Below are positions 18,702 to 26,848 of a DNA stretch of 64,000 bases, one piece after another. The stretch comes from Microbacterium oleivorans. Its GTDB lineage: Bacteria; Actinomycetota; Actinomycetes; Actinomycetales; Microbacteriaceae. The notes below the pieces were generated by a model, which was not told the origin of the DNA, did no database searches, and saw only the letters and a program-made list of their open reading frames with translations. The DNA lies in NCBI RefSeq assembly GCF_013389665.1, contig NZ_CP058316.1:1178001-1242000 (forward strand). Direction: 5' to 3'. How positions within the stretch are numbered: position 1 is the first letter of the stretch; each line of letters starts with the position of its first letter. The position numbers were made by a program, and so were the translations under genes.

Positions 18702-18707
18702 TAGCGT
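18702..18707 (+). promoter_or_regulatory. -10 box TAGCGT of a probable leaderless promoter
   Basis: TAGCGT is 6 bases before ATG 18714, giving a transcript that begins at the start codon. Confidence 0.5.
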
Positions 18708-18713
18708 CGCGGC

Positions 18714-20138
18714 ATGAGCGAACGCACCTACGACCTGATCGTGATCGGAGCCGGTCCCGTCGGCGAGAACGTCGCCGACCGCGCCGTGCAGGGCGGCCTG
18801 ACCGTCGCCATCGTCGAGAGCGAGCTGGTCGGCGGTGAGTGCTCCTACTGGGCGTGCATGCCCTCGAAGGGGTTGCTGCGCGCTGGTGCCGCCCTCCGCG
18901 CCGCACGCGCCGTCGACGGGGCGAAGCAGGCCGTCACGGGTGACGTCGACGTCGCCGGCGTGCTCCGCCGTCGCGACACCCTCACCTCCGACTGGAACGA
19001 CTCGTCCCAGGTCGAGTGGCTGCAGGGAGCCGGTGTCGACCTGGTCCGCGGTCACGGCCGGCTCACCGGTCGCAAGCGGGTGAGCGTGACGGATGCCGAC
19101 GGCGCCGTCACCGAGCTCGTCGCACGCCATGCCGTAGCGGTGTGCACCGGTTCGGCGGCACTCCTGCCGGACGTGCCCGGGCTGGCCGAGGTCGGGGCCT
19201 GGACGAGCCGCGAGGCCACCGCCGTCCAGGAGGTGCCGGGCTCGCTCGCCATCGTCGGCGGCGGGGTGGTCGCGGCCGAGATGGCGACGGCCTTCGTCGA
19301 CCTCGGGAGCGAGGTGACGCTGATCGCACGCAGTCGACTGCTCGGCCCGATGGAGCCGTTCGCCGGCGACCTCGTCGCGCAGTCGCTCACCGAACGCGGT
19401 GCGCGGGTGCTGCTGCACACCGACCTCGTCTCGGCCCAGCGGGTCGACGGGCAGGTCGAGCTGGAGCTGTCGAACGGGACCCGGGTGCGCGCCGACGAGG
19501 TGCTCGTCGCGACCGGACGGGTGCCCCGCACCGACGACCTCGGCCTGGATGCCGTCGAGCTGACACCCGGCTCGTGGCTCGACGTCGACGACACGATGCT
19601 CGTCCGCGGCTCGGACTGGCTCTACGCCGTCGGCGACGTCAACCACCGCGCCCTGCTGACTCATCAGGGCAAGTACCAGGCGCGGGCCGCCGGCGACGTC
19701 ATCGCCGCCCGGGCCACGGGCGGCGCCGTCGACGACGCGCCCTGGGGCACGCACGTGGCGACCGCCGACCACGCCGCCGTCCCGCAGGTCACCTTCACCG
19801 ACCCCGAGGTCGCCTCGATCGGCGAGACCGAGGCGACGGCGCGAGCTGCGGGGCGCAGCATCCGCGTCCTCGACTACGACCTGTCGTGGGTGGCCGGCGC
19901 CTCCACCCGGTCTGACGCGTACGCCGGGCAGGCACGTGCGATCGTCGACGAAGACCATGGCGTCCTGATCGGGGCGACGTTCGTGGGGGCCGACGTCGGC
20001 GAGCTGCTGCATGCGGCGACGATCGCGGTCGTCGGCGAGGTGCCGCTCACGCGGCTCTGGCATGCGGTGCCGGCATACCCGACACTCAGCGAGGTGTGGC
20101 TGCGGTTCTTGGAGACCTACGGCCGGCCCACCGTCTGA
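18714..20138 (+). CDS. FAD/NAD(P)-dependent disulfide oxidoreductase (lipoamide dehydrogenase superfamily)
   Basis: 474 residues. The FAD dinucleotide motif is VIGAGPVGENVADRAVQGG, and the redox-active pair is Cys43/Cys48 in GGECSYWACMPSK. The NAD(P) motif is IVGGGVVAAEMATAFVDLG and the second FAD contact is YAVGDVNHRALLTHQGKYQA. In the dimerisation domain the HPT-type catalytic histidine of true lipoamide dehydrogenases and mercuric reductases is replaced (PAYPTLSEVW), so it is a divergent subgroup and should not be called lpd or merA. The physiological electron acceptor is unknown. It stands alone, divergent from the T7SS cargo operon. Confidence 0.88.
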   Translation: MSERTYDLIVIGAGPVGENVADRAVQGGLTVAIVESELVGGECSYWACMPSKGLLRAGAALRAARAVDGAKQAVTGDVDVAGVLRRRDTLTSDWNDSSQVEWLQGAGVDLVRGHGRLTGRKRVSVTDADGAVTELVARHAVAVCTGSAALLPDVPGLAEVGAWTSREATAVQEVPGSLAIVGGGVVAAEMATAFVDLGSEVTLIARSRLLGPMEPFAGDLVAQSLTERGARVLLHTDLVSAQRVDGQVELELSNGTRVRADEVLVATGRVPRTDDLGLDAVELTPGSWLDVDDTMLVRGSDWLYAVGDVNHRALLTHQGKYQARAAGDVIAARATGGAVDDAPWGTHVATADHAAVPQVTFTDPEVASIGETEATARAAGRSIRVLDYDLSWVAGASTRSDAYAGQARAIVDEDHGVLIGATFVGADVGELLHAATIAVVGEVPLTRLWHAVPAYPTLSEVWLRFLETYGRPTV

Positions 20139-20168
20139 GACCCGGCGCCTGCGTCTGCACCGGGGCGG

Positions 20169-20831
20169 TCAGGACCGCCGGGCGGTCCCGGTGAGGCGTG
20201 ACCACAGCGGATCGCCGGCGCTCATCCCGCCCCCGATCCGCATCACACCGCCGATCTGTCCGACGCCGCTGAGACCGGCCGCGAGTCCCACGAGCAGCGC
20301 GGGCACCGTCATCAGCGAGAACCCCGCCGCGACGTCGCGCGCGAACAACGCCAGACCGCCCACGGCGATGAGCAGCGCGAGCGTCGCCGTGATCAGACGG
20401 ACGAGGATGCGGGGCTCGAGGTTGACGGTGCGGGCCTGCACCCACCCGGCGCCTCGGGGCGCACGTGCGCCGTTCGCGTACGGGGCGCGCACCCAGCTCG
20501 ATGCGCCACGAGTGAGCGCACGGCCGCTGCGCCACAGGGCGACCAGCAGTGCGACGCCGGCGGCCGCCAGCAGGGCGGCGACGACGACGACCGCGACGTC
20601 GGCGGGCGAGACGATCCCGAGAGCGGCCATGGTCGCAGCCAGCCCGGCGGCGACGAAGAGGCCGCCCGCCGTCGCGGCGAACGCCGCGACCCCCAGTGCC
20701 CAGCGCGACCAGCGCTCGTAGTCCGCCCGCAGGGTCGCCACGGCGCGGTCCGCCTCGGCAGGCGACGCGGCGGCGACCCCATCATCGGAGAGCAGGGGCC
20801 GGGACGCGGTCTGGATCAGTGCGAACGCCAT
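20169..20831 (-). CDS. small integral membrane protein of unknown function
   Basis: 220 residues with four predicted membrane helices in two pairs (about 47-68, 74-98, 148-170 and 175-197) and a basic loop between the pairs. The N-terminus is cytoplasmic by its acidic helical start. I do not recognise the family. It follows the decayed T7SS genes on the same strand with a 10-base gap and may be the distal gene of the WXG100 transcript; a role in secretion is only contextual. It converges on the oxidoreductase gene. Confidence 0.8.
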   Translation of the reverse strand: MAFALIQTASRPLLSDDGVAAASPAEADRAVATLRADYERWSRWALGVAAFAATAGGLFVAAGLAATMAALGIVSPADVAVVVVAALLAAAGVALLVALWRSGRALTRGASSWVRAPYANGARAPRGAGWVQARTVNLEPRILVRLITATLALLIAVGGLALFARDVAAGFSLMTVPALLVGLAAGLSGVGQIGGVMRIGGGMSAGDPLWSRLTGTARRS

Positions 20832-20841
20832 GCGGAGAATG

Positions 20842-21661
20842 CTACGGCGCGGCGGGCTCGGGCTCGGTGGGCTCGGCCGGCTCGACGCCCACCGGTAGCG
20901 CCTGCGTCGTGGTCAGCGCGAAGGCCACGTGCAGGGCGAGCCCGGCGGCCTGGGACGGATCCGAGCACAGGCCCATGACGACCGCGTTGCCGGCGCCGCC
21001 CGGGAGCGCGATCTCGCCGACGGCGGTGACATGCGCCATCCCGCCGTCATCGGATGCCCCGAGCGTGACGGTGCCCGTGGACGGTGTTGTCGAAGCGCTC
21101 GGCCGGGTTCTGCCACGGACCGGTGAGACTGTCGACGAAGTCGGTGCCCTTGCTGTGCGCGTCCATGGCGGTGTTCATCGTCCAGTACGTGTTGGCGACC
21201 ATGTTCGGCAGGTTGACGTTCAGCGGCCGACCCCAGGAAGTTGGTGAAGGCGTTGCCGCTGTAGGAGCTCAGCGTGTCGCTGGCCGCCAGCAGGGAGCCG
21301 GCCGCGACGGCGGCGTCCGCATCGACCTCGTCCTTGAGCTGCCGCGCCCGGGCGCGGATCGACGCGAGTTGCCCCTCCGCGTTCGAGAGCGCCGAGGCGG
21401 CGTTCGAGACGGCATCCGGGTCGGCGTCCTGGGCGTCCTTGCCCGCCTCAGCCTGACTGTGCGGGGCCGGAATTCCTCGCTGAGTGCGGCGCGGAAAGCC
21501 GTCGCCGACTCACCGATCCAGGCGGCGTCATCCGAGCCGTCCATGGTCGCGAGGGCGTCGACGACGCCGTCGCAGCCTGTGGTGAGCGCGTCGACGTAGC
21601 CCGACAGGGTCGCCACGTCACCCGGAGCCGGGTCGAAGCCGAGAGCGGAGAAGTCGGTCAT
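20842..21661 (-). pseudogene. frameshifted T7SS-associated helical protein gene
   Basis: From ATG 21661 (MTDFSALGFDPAPGDVATLS) the reading is coherent to about 21467. It must then change frame near 21465 (GGCCCC run), again near 21230 (GGGGTCGGCCGC) and again near 21075 (CACGGGCACC) to follow the protein-like sequence to a TAG at 20842. The joined product would be about 270 residues: a helical N-terminus with a WIGESATAF turn, a helical middle (AEGQLASIRARARQLKDEVD-type) and a C-terminal segment ending in a PAEPTEPEP tail. It resembles a T7SS substrate or partner. The genes on both sides are intact, so decay is favoured over sequencing error. Confidence 0.7.
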
Positions 21662-21664
21662 GAC

Positions 21665-21790
21665 CCCGCCCCTCCTGCGGCACCATGCTGTCGCCGAGCT
21701 CGGTGTCGAGCTGCTGGAACGCTTCGAGGATCCCCTCGAGTCCGGCGCCGGCGTCCTCGGCGTAACGCGCGAGCTTGTCGCAGAGCGATG
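21665..21790 (-). pseudogene. remnant of a small T7SS-type helical gene
   Basis: Between the WXG100 stop and ATG 21661 one frame reads DKLARYAEDAGAGLEGILEA and then FQQLDTELGDSM, a clear helical C-terminus of a WXG-like protein with no start codon or N-terminal half. A one-base shift near 21675 (GGAGGGGCGGGG) would let it end at a TGA overlapping the next ATG. It looks like a truncated sister of the WXG100 gene. Confidence 0.5.
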
Positions 21791-21792
21791 GA

Positions 21793-22080
21793 TCAGCCGC
21801 CGGCGAGCTGCTGGTCGAGGTCCTGGATCGCGCGCATCATGCCCAGCAGCGAGTCGGACATGTCGTTGATGCCGTCGACCGCGTTCTTCAGACCCGTCGT
21901 CAGCTCGGAGTACCCCTCACCGAACTTGCCCGACGCGTGCTGCGTCTTGAAGTCATCACCCAGCAGCGTGTCGACCTGCGACTTCAGGGTGTCCAGCTGC
22001 CCCTGAATGTCATCACGAGCCTGCGACAGCGAGTTCGCAACCTGCTCCATCTCGCCATAAGACGCACCGAAATCAGCCAT
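21793..22080 (-). CDS. WXG100 family T7SS protein (EsxA-like)
   Basis: 95 residues, the canonical length. Two helices are joined by the turn LLGDDFKTQHASGKFGEGY, where the strict WxG is degenerate (DDF, then FGEG), as in several actinobacterial members. YGEME near the N-terminus fits a YxxxE pattern. Such proteins are secreted as helical-hairpin dimers and are recognised by the last ATPase domain of EccC/EssC. A good ribosome site (GAGGAGG) precedes the ATG, and the conserved T7SS promoter element lies 52-96 bases upstream. It is the first gene after the EccC-like ATPase gene but has its own promoter. Confidence 0.9.
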   Translation of the reverse strand: MADFGASYGEMEQVANSLSQARDDIQGQLDTLKSQVDTLLGDDFKTQHASGKFGEGYSELTTGLKNAVDGINDMSDSLLGMMRAIQDLDQQLAGG

Positions 22081-22131
22081 GACGGCCCTCCTCGTTCTTT
22101 GGTCCGACCCCCCTCCGGAGCCGATACCAGA

Positions 22132-22176
22132 AACCTACCGACGGCGCCCCCGGACAGTCGATGGGGAGAACTCCCC
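22132..22176 (-). promoter_or_regulatory. T7SS-type promoter: palindrome plus -10, WXG100 copy
   Basis: The 20-mer at 22157-22176 is identical to 18645-18664, and the -10 TAGGTT (22137-22132) is at the same 19-base distance as TACGTT in the other copy. Intervening bases differ, so the conserved parts are under selection. Confidence 0.75.
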
Positions 22177-22210
22177 ACTCCGGGGTCTGGTATACGGCCT
22201 CAGGCCACGC

Positions 22211-25200
22211 TCAGGACTCCACGATGGTGTCGACGGGCACCGCCGCGGCATCGCCCGAGGTCGCGGCATCCGCGGAGTCCCCGGCACGCGACGACGGGGC
22301 GTCCGGCACACGGGGCAGCGTCGCAGCGTCGACCAGGGGCATCTGCACCGTGACCGCGCGACCGGCCTGCACGAAGATGCCCCGCCCCTCGGGGAAGTCG
22401 CTGCGCTTGACCTTGGGGAACGGCACCTTGAAGACCGCATCGCCGTCGAAGGCATCGGGTTTGAGGATGATGCCCTTGCGTCCACCCTTGAAGTCGCCCA
22501 CCAGACCGAAGCCGCTGGTGACCTGCGTCACATCGGCGTCGCCGACGAGCAGATGGTCGCTGCGGTTCACGGCCTGGAACAGGCCCTTGAGCGCCCGCTC
22601 GGCCGACGAGTCGGCGAACTGCGGCACGTCCTCGACCACGATGAGGATGCGGCGTCCGAGCGCCTCGTCGGCGACGAGCTCGGTCAGCTCGGTCGCGAGC
22701 TCCTTCGCGTCGTCGGGGGTCGTCGCGCTGCGCATCCACGGCGCGAAATCGCGCAGCTGCGAGCGGCGTCCGCCGAAGTGGAACATCGTGACCTCGGGGT
22801 CCAGACGGCTCATCGCTGTCACGATCGCCTTCATCGCCGTCGTCTTGCCGGCCATCGGCGGGCCCGCGACGACGAAGGTGCCGACGGGATCGAACCCTCG
22901 AGCCGCGAGGGTGTCCTCGGCGACGCCGAGCACGGGGAACTCCCCGATGCGCGCCGGCAGGTCGGCGACGGCCAGGCGGGTGGGCAGCGAGCCGATCTCG
23001 GCGACCTCGCGGACCCCGCGGGCACGCAGCTCGTCGGCCAGCTGGCCCAGCAGCTTGGTCTGCTCCGCGACGTTGGGCGTGCCGCCCAGCACCGCGATCT
23101 GCGTCTCGAACCCGTCGACGATCGCGCGGCCCGGGGCCGATCGCTCGTCGAGCACGTCCTTGGGGGCGTTGAGCAGCCCGTAGGCGTTCTCGTCCGAGAG
23201 GCGCAGCACGATGCGGCGCGAGATATTCGAGCTCACCGCGGTCGGCACCGATCCCGACCGGTCGGCGGTGGCCACCACGTGGACCCCGAGCGGGCGCCCC
23301 TCGCCCAGGATCCGCATGAAGGCCTGGTAGAACGGCATCCGGGCGGAGGTGGACTCCCACTCGGCCCGGAACTGCGGCAGGCCGTCCAGGAGCAGCACGA
23401 TGCGCGCCTCATCCCGGCCGGTCAGCTCGCGGTACTCCCCGATCGTCGAGGCGTTCGCCGCGCTGAAGCGCTTGCCGCGGTCGTCGAGGACGGCGCCGAG
23501 CGACCGCATGATGCGCTGCACCCGCTCGGCGTCGTCGCCCGGGATGACCGATCCGACGTGCGGCAGGATCTCGAGGCTCTTCAGCGACCCCGAGCCGAAG
23601 TCGAGCCCGTACACCTCGATGTTCTCGGCGCGCCGCCCCGTCGTCGCGGCGGCGATCGCGATGGTGCGCAGGACGGTGGACTTGCCCGACCCGCTCGTGC
23701 CGTACACGAGCATCGAGCCGTCGCGGTCGGGCTCGAAGTAGACGGCCTCCTGCAGCTGGCGCTCGGGGATGTCGCTCTTGCCGATGAGGATCGCTCCCCC
23801 GCGACCCGACGGGAGCGCCCGGATGTCGACCGTGGTCTCCAGGTCGTCCAGCCACGGCCGGCGGGGCTCGGGGATGCGCGCCTGGTTGGCGGCCGCGACG
23901 AGCGTCGCCACGATGCGCTTCTGGTCGTTGGGACCCGGATCGACCTCGGCCGCAGGGTCCTCGGGGATCTCGTCGACCTCCCAGCGCTGCACCGACCCGA
24001 AGCGCAGCTCCGCGATGGTGACATCGGCGGCGACGACCTCGTCGGAGCTCCACCCACCGGCGTACGCCGACTGGAACGGGACGAGTCGGCCGGGGCCGGT
24101 CTTGGCGATGCCCCGCCCGGGGATGCTCGGGTCGAACCGGGCGGCGACGGGGTCGTCCACGACATCCTTCGAGTCCGACTCGTCGGCCATGCGCAGTGCG
24201 ACGCGGAGGTTCGTGTTGGCGCGGAGGTTGTCCTTGATGACGCCGGCGGGACGCTGCGTCGCCATGATGAGGTGGATGCCGAGCGAGCGCCCGCGCTGGG
24301 CGATGTCGACGACGCCGTCGACGAACTCCGGCACCTCGCCCGCCAGGGCCGCGAACTCGTCGATGACGAGCACGAGCGCCGGGGGCGTCTCGGGGTCGCG
24401 GCGCTTCTCGAGCTCGAGGAGGTCCTTGGCCTTCTTCCGGTTGAAGAGGTGTTCGCGGTGGTGCAGCTCGGCGCGCAGGCTCGTCAGCGCGCGGCGCACG
24501 AGGTGCGGGCTGAGGTCGGTGACCAGGCCCACCGTGTGCGGCAGCTCGACGCAGTCGGCGAACGCCGACCCGCCCTTGTAATCGACGAAGAGGAAGGTCA
24601 CGCGGTCGGGGCTGTGCGCCGCGGCCATGCCGAGCACCCACGCCTGCAGGAACTCCGACTTGCCGGCACCCGTCGTGCCGCCCACGAGGGCGTGCGGTCC
24701 CTGGGTGCGCAGGTCGAGCGTCATCGCGTCGGTGGCCCCCTGACCGACGATCGCGCGGAGGTTGCCCGATTTCTTCAGTCGCGGCATGGCGGCACCGGAG
24801 CGGTCGAGGATCGTGTTGTTCTCGCGCCAGCGCTCCACGGCGAACGACGGCTCGGACGCGAGCTCCGACCCCACGAGCGAGAGGAACATCACGGAGTTCG
24901 GGATGTCGGACGAGTCCTCGATGATCGTGCTCGCGTCGGTCACCGGTGCGAGCCGCTTCGCCAGCACCGTCATCAGCTCGTTGGAGACGCCTTCGACCTC
25001 GGTGACCGGGTACTCCACACCGCTGCGCACCGTGCCCACCCGCGCCCGGTCGAGACCGGCCGTGACATCGACGAACGTGCGGCACACAGCGGGGAGCGCG
25101 TCGACGACGGGGGCGACGAAGATCCCGTACACCCCGACGTCGGCGCCGCGCTCGAGCACCTGCGTGAGCCGGGCGCGGTCGACCGGCGCGTCGGAGGTGA

Positions 25201-26818
25201 CGATGACGACCACCGCGGTCTGCCCGGGGAACGTCGACTCCTCGGCGGCGCGGCGCACGTCGGTGCCGTATCGCATCGGATCCCAGTCGTCGTCGAACGG
25301 CAGCCGTGGGGCGGCCGCCGCCTTCGAGCGGCGCATCACGAGCTCCTCGAGGCCCGAGAGCATGGCGGCTCCGGTGGATGCCGAGTCCGACAGCGGCATC
25401 TCGCGGAACGGGCTGCGCTCGCTCGAGGTGTGGGGCAGCCACTTGAGCCACTCGAGCTCCTTTGCCCACTCCGGCTCGGTGAGGGCGACGGCGGCCAGGT
25501 CGTTCGGCGAGTGCAGCCCGAACAGCTGCACCGACAGGCCCCGCAGGGCGTCGGCGGCCTCGCGGGCGCCGCCGGCGACGCCGATGACCCCGACGCTCTG
25601 CAGCGACTCGAGGACGGGGACGCCGTCGATCATGCGGTAGCGATCGCGCAGACGATCGACCCGTTCGACGTACTCCTGCAGCGCGTCGGGGTTGTCGGCG
25701 CGTTTCACGCCCGTGCGCGAGGGCGCCTCCGAGGTGCCCATCCGCACGGCCAGGAAGTTCCAGTGCTCGGGACGCCGCGTCCAGAGCATCGGTCCCAGCT
25801 GCATCGCCTCCTCGAACACGACGGCCACCGGCGGCACCTCGGTGTTGCGCACCTCGCGCTCGCGCGGACGCAACCGGTAGAGCTTCTCTTCGAGCTCCTC
25901 GAAGGTGCGCTCGAAGATCTCTGCTTCCTTGCGCTGGCGCTGACCCACCTGGGTGCGCTGCGAGATGAAGTTGCCGAGGAGCATCATCGGCGTCATCGCG
26001 ACGATGAGGAGCGTGCGGGGCTGATTGGTGATCGAGAAGAGCGCGATGCCCAGGATGATCGGAGCCACCAGCATCGGCCAGGGGAACAGCCGCGACACGG
26101 GATCCTTCGGCATCCGCGGCTCTTCGAGCTCCTCGCCGACGTAGCGCGGCTCGACGCGGGGGCTGCGGTTGAACAGGAGACTGCCGCCGCGCTCGAGCAC
26201 CGGGTCCTGCTCGACGGGCGCGAAGCCCTCGACCATCGAGACCACGAGCTCGCTGTCGCCGAGCTGGAAGCGCTGCCCCGGGATCACCCGCAGACGCTGG
26301 ACGAGGCCACCGTCGATGACGATGCCGTTGGCGGAGTTGAGGTCGACGAGCTCGACCGATGCGCCGACCTCGATGCGGGCGTGCCGCTTGGAGACGAGCC
26401 GGTCGTCGAGCACGATGTCGTTGCCCTGCGCCCGTCCGATCGTGAAATGCCCCTCGGTCAGCGAGAACTCGCGACCTGAGAGGGGGCCGCCGACCACGTG
26501 CAGGATCGCGGCGACGGGTCCGCCGGCGCCCCGGCTCGAGACGTAGTCGGGCCCCAGGTTGGTCACCGACGCCACGAACCCCGACCCCACGGGCGCATCG
26601 CCGACGAGCATGTGGGGGTCGAGCATGATGAAGTCCGGGGACGTCGGCGGGGCGACCGTCAGGGTCAGCACGTCGTCGGGCCCGGCGGAGACCTCGCGGC
26701 GCGGATCGCTGTCGACGATACGGCGAGCGACGTCGTGGACGGTGGCCGTGGAATCCGACGTCACGACGATGTCGGTGTCGGTGTGGTCACGGCGCTGAAG
26801 GGTCAGCTTGAGTCTCAA
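22211..26818 (-). CDS. eccC: EssC/EccC-type FtsK/SpoIIIE ATPase with an N-terminal FHA domain
   Basis: 1535 residues. Residues 1-60 may form a ubiquitin-like or divergent FHA fold. A clear FHA domain is at about 105-195 (FTIGRAQGNDIVLDD, KRHARIEV, LNSANGIVIDG). Two membrane helices lie at about 241-283. Three FtsK-like ATPase domains follow, with Walker A motifs GGTTGAGKS (about 714), GTSGSGKST (about 1038) and GPPMAGKTT (about 1317), all intact. This is the motor of type VII secretion, and its last domain binds WXG100 substrates. The start is TTG 26818, fixed by AGGAG 6 bases upstream. FHA fused to the ATPase is the EssC-like (T7SSb) arrangement rather than the mycobacterial one. Confidence 0.93.
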   Translation of the reverse strand: MRLKLTLQRRDHTDTDIVVTSDSTATVHDVARRIVDSDPRREVSAGPDDVLTLTVAPPTSPDFIMLDPHMLVGDAPVGSGFVASVTNLGPDYVSSRGAGGPVAAILHVVGGPLSGREFSLTEGHFTIGRAQGNDIVLDDRLVSKRHARIEVGASVELVDLNSANGIVIDGGLVQRLRVIPGQRFQLGDSELVVSMVEGFAPVEQDPVLERGGSLLFNRSPRVEPRYVGEELEEPRMPKDPVSRLFPWPMLVAPIILGIALFSITNQPRTLLIVAMTPMMLLGNFISQRTQVGQRQRKEAEIFERTFEELEEKLYRLRPREREVRNTEVPPVAVVFEEAMQLGPMLWTRRPEHWNFLAVRMGTSEAPSRTGVKRADNPDALQEYVERVDRLRDRYRMIDGVPVLESLQSVGVIGVAGGAREAADALRGLSVQLFGLHSPNDLAAVALTEPEWAKELEWLKWLPHTSSERSPFREMPLSDSASTGAAMLSGLEELVMRRSKAAAAPRLPFDDDWDPMRYGTDVRRAAEESTFPGQTAVVVIVTSDAPVDRARLTQVLERGADVGVYGIFVAPVVDALPAVCRTFVDVTAGLDRARVGTVRSGVEYPVTEVEGVSNELMTVLAKRLAPVTDASTIIEDSSDIPNSVMFLSLVGSELASEPSFAVERWRENNTILDRSGAAMPRLKKSGNLRAIVGQGATDAMTLDLRTQGPHALVGGTTGAGKSEFLQAWVLGMAAAHSPDRVTFLFVDYKGGSAFADCVELPHTVGLVTDLSPHLVRRALTSLRAELHHREHLFNRKKAKDLLELEKRRDPETPPALVLVIDEFAALAGEVPEFVDGVVDIAQRGRSLGIHLIMATQRPAGVIKDNLRANTNLRVALRMADESDSKDVVDDPVAARFDPSIPGRGIAKTGPGRLVPFQSAYAGGWSSDEVVAADVTIAELRFGSVQRWEVDEIPEDPAAEVDPGPNDQKRIVATLVAAANQARIPEPRRPWLDDLETTVDIRALPSGRGGAILIGKSDIPERQLQEAVYFEPDRDGSMLVYGTSGSGKSTVLRTIAIAAATTGRRAENIEVYGLDFGSGSLKSLEILPHVGSVIPGDDAERVQRIMRSLGAVLDDRGKRFSAANASTIGEYRELTGRDEARIVLLLDGLPQFRAEWESTSARMPFYQAFMRILGEGRPLGVHVVATADRSGSVPTAVSSNISRRIVLRLSDENAYGLLNAPKDVLDERSAPGRAIVDGFETQIAVLGGTPNVAEQTKLLGQLADELRARGVREVAEIGSLPTRLAVADLPARIGEFPVLGVAEDTLAARGFDPVGTFVVAGPPMAGKTTAMKAIVTAMSRLDPEVTMFHFGGRRSQLRDFAPWMRSATTPDDAKELATELTELVADEALGRRILIVVEDVPQFADSSAERALKGLFQAVNRSDHLLVGDADVTQVTSGFGLVGDFKGGRKGIILKPDAFDGDAVFKVPFPKVKRSDFPEGRGIFVQAGRAVTVQMPLVDAATLPRVPDAPSSRAGDSADAATSGDAAAVPVDTIVES

Positions 26819-26848
26819 CGAGGGCTCCTGTCAGCGGGTGCGACGACG

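Noticed and set aside
20842-21661. Programmed ribosomal frameshifting to explain the broken T7SS gene
   Set aside because: Three or more shifts would be needed in one gene, without slippery heptamers or downstream pseudoknots at each site; decay or sequence error is more likely.
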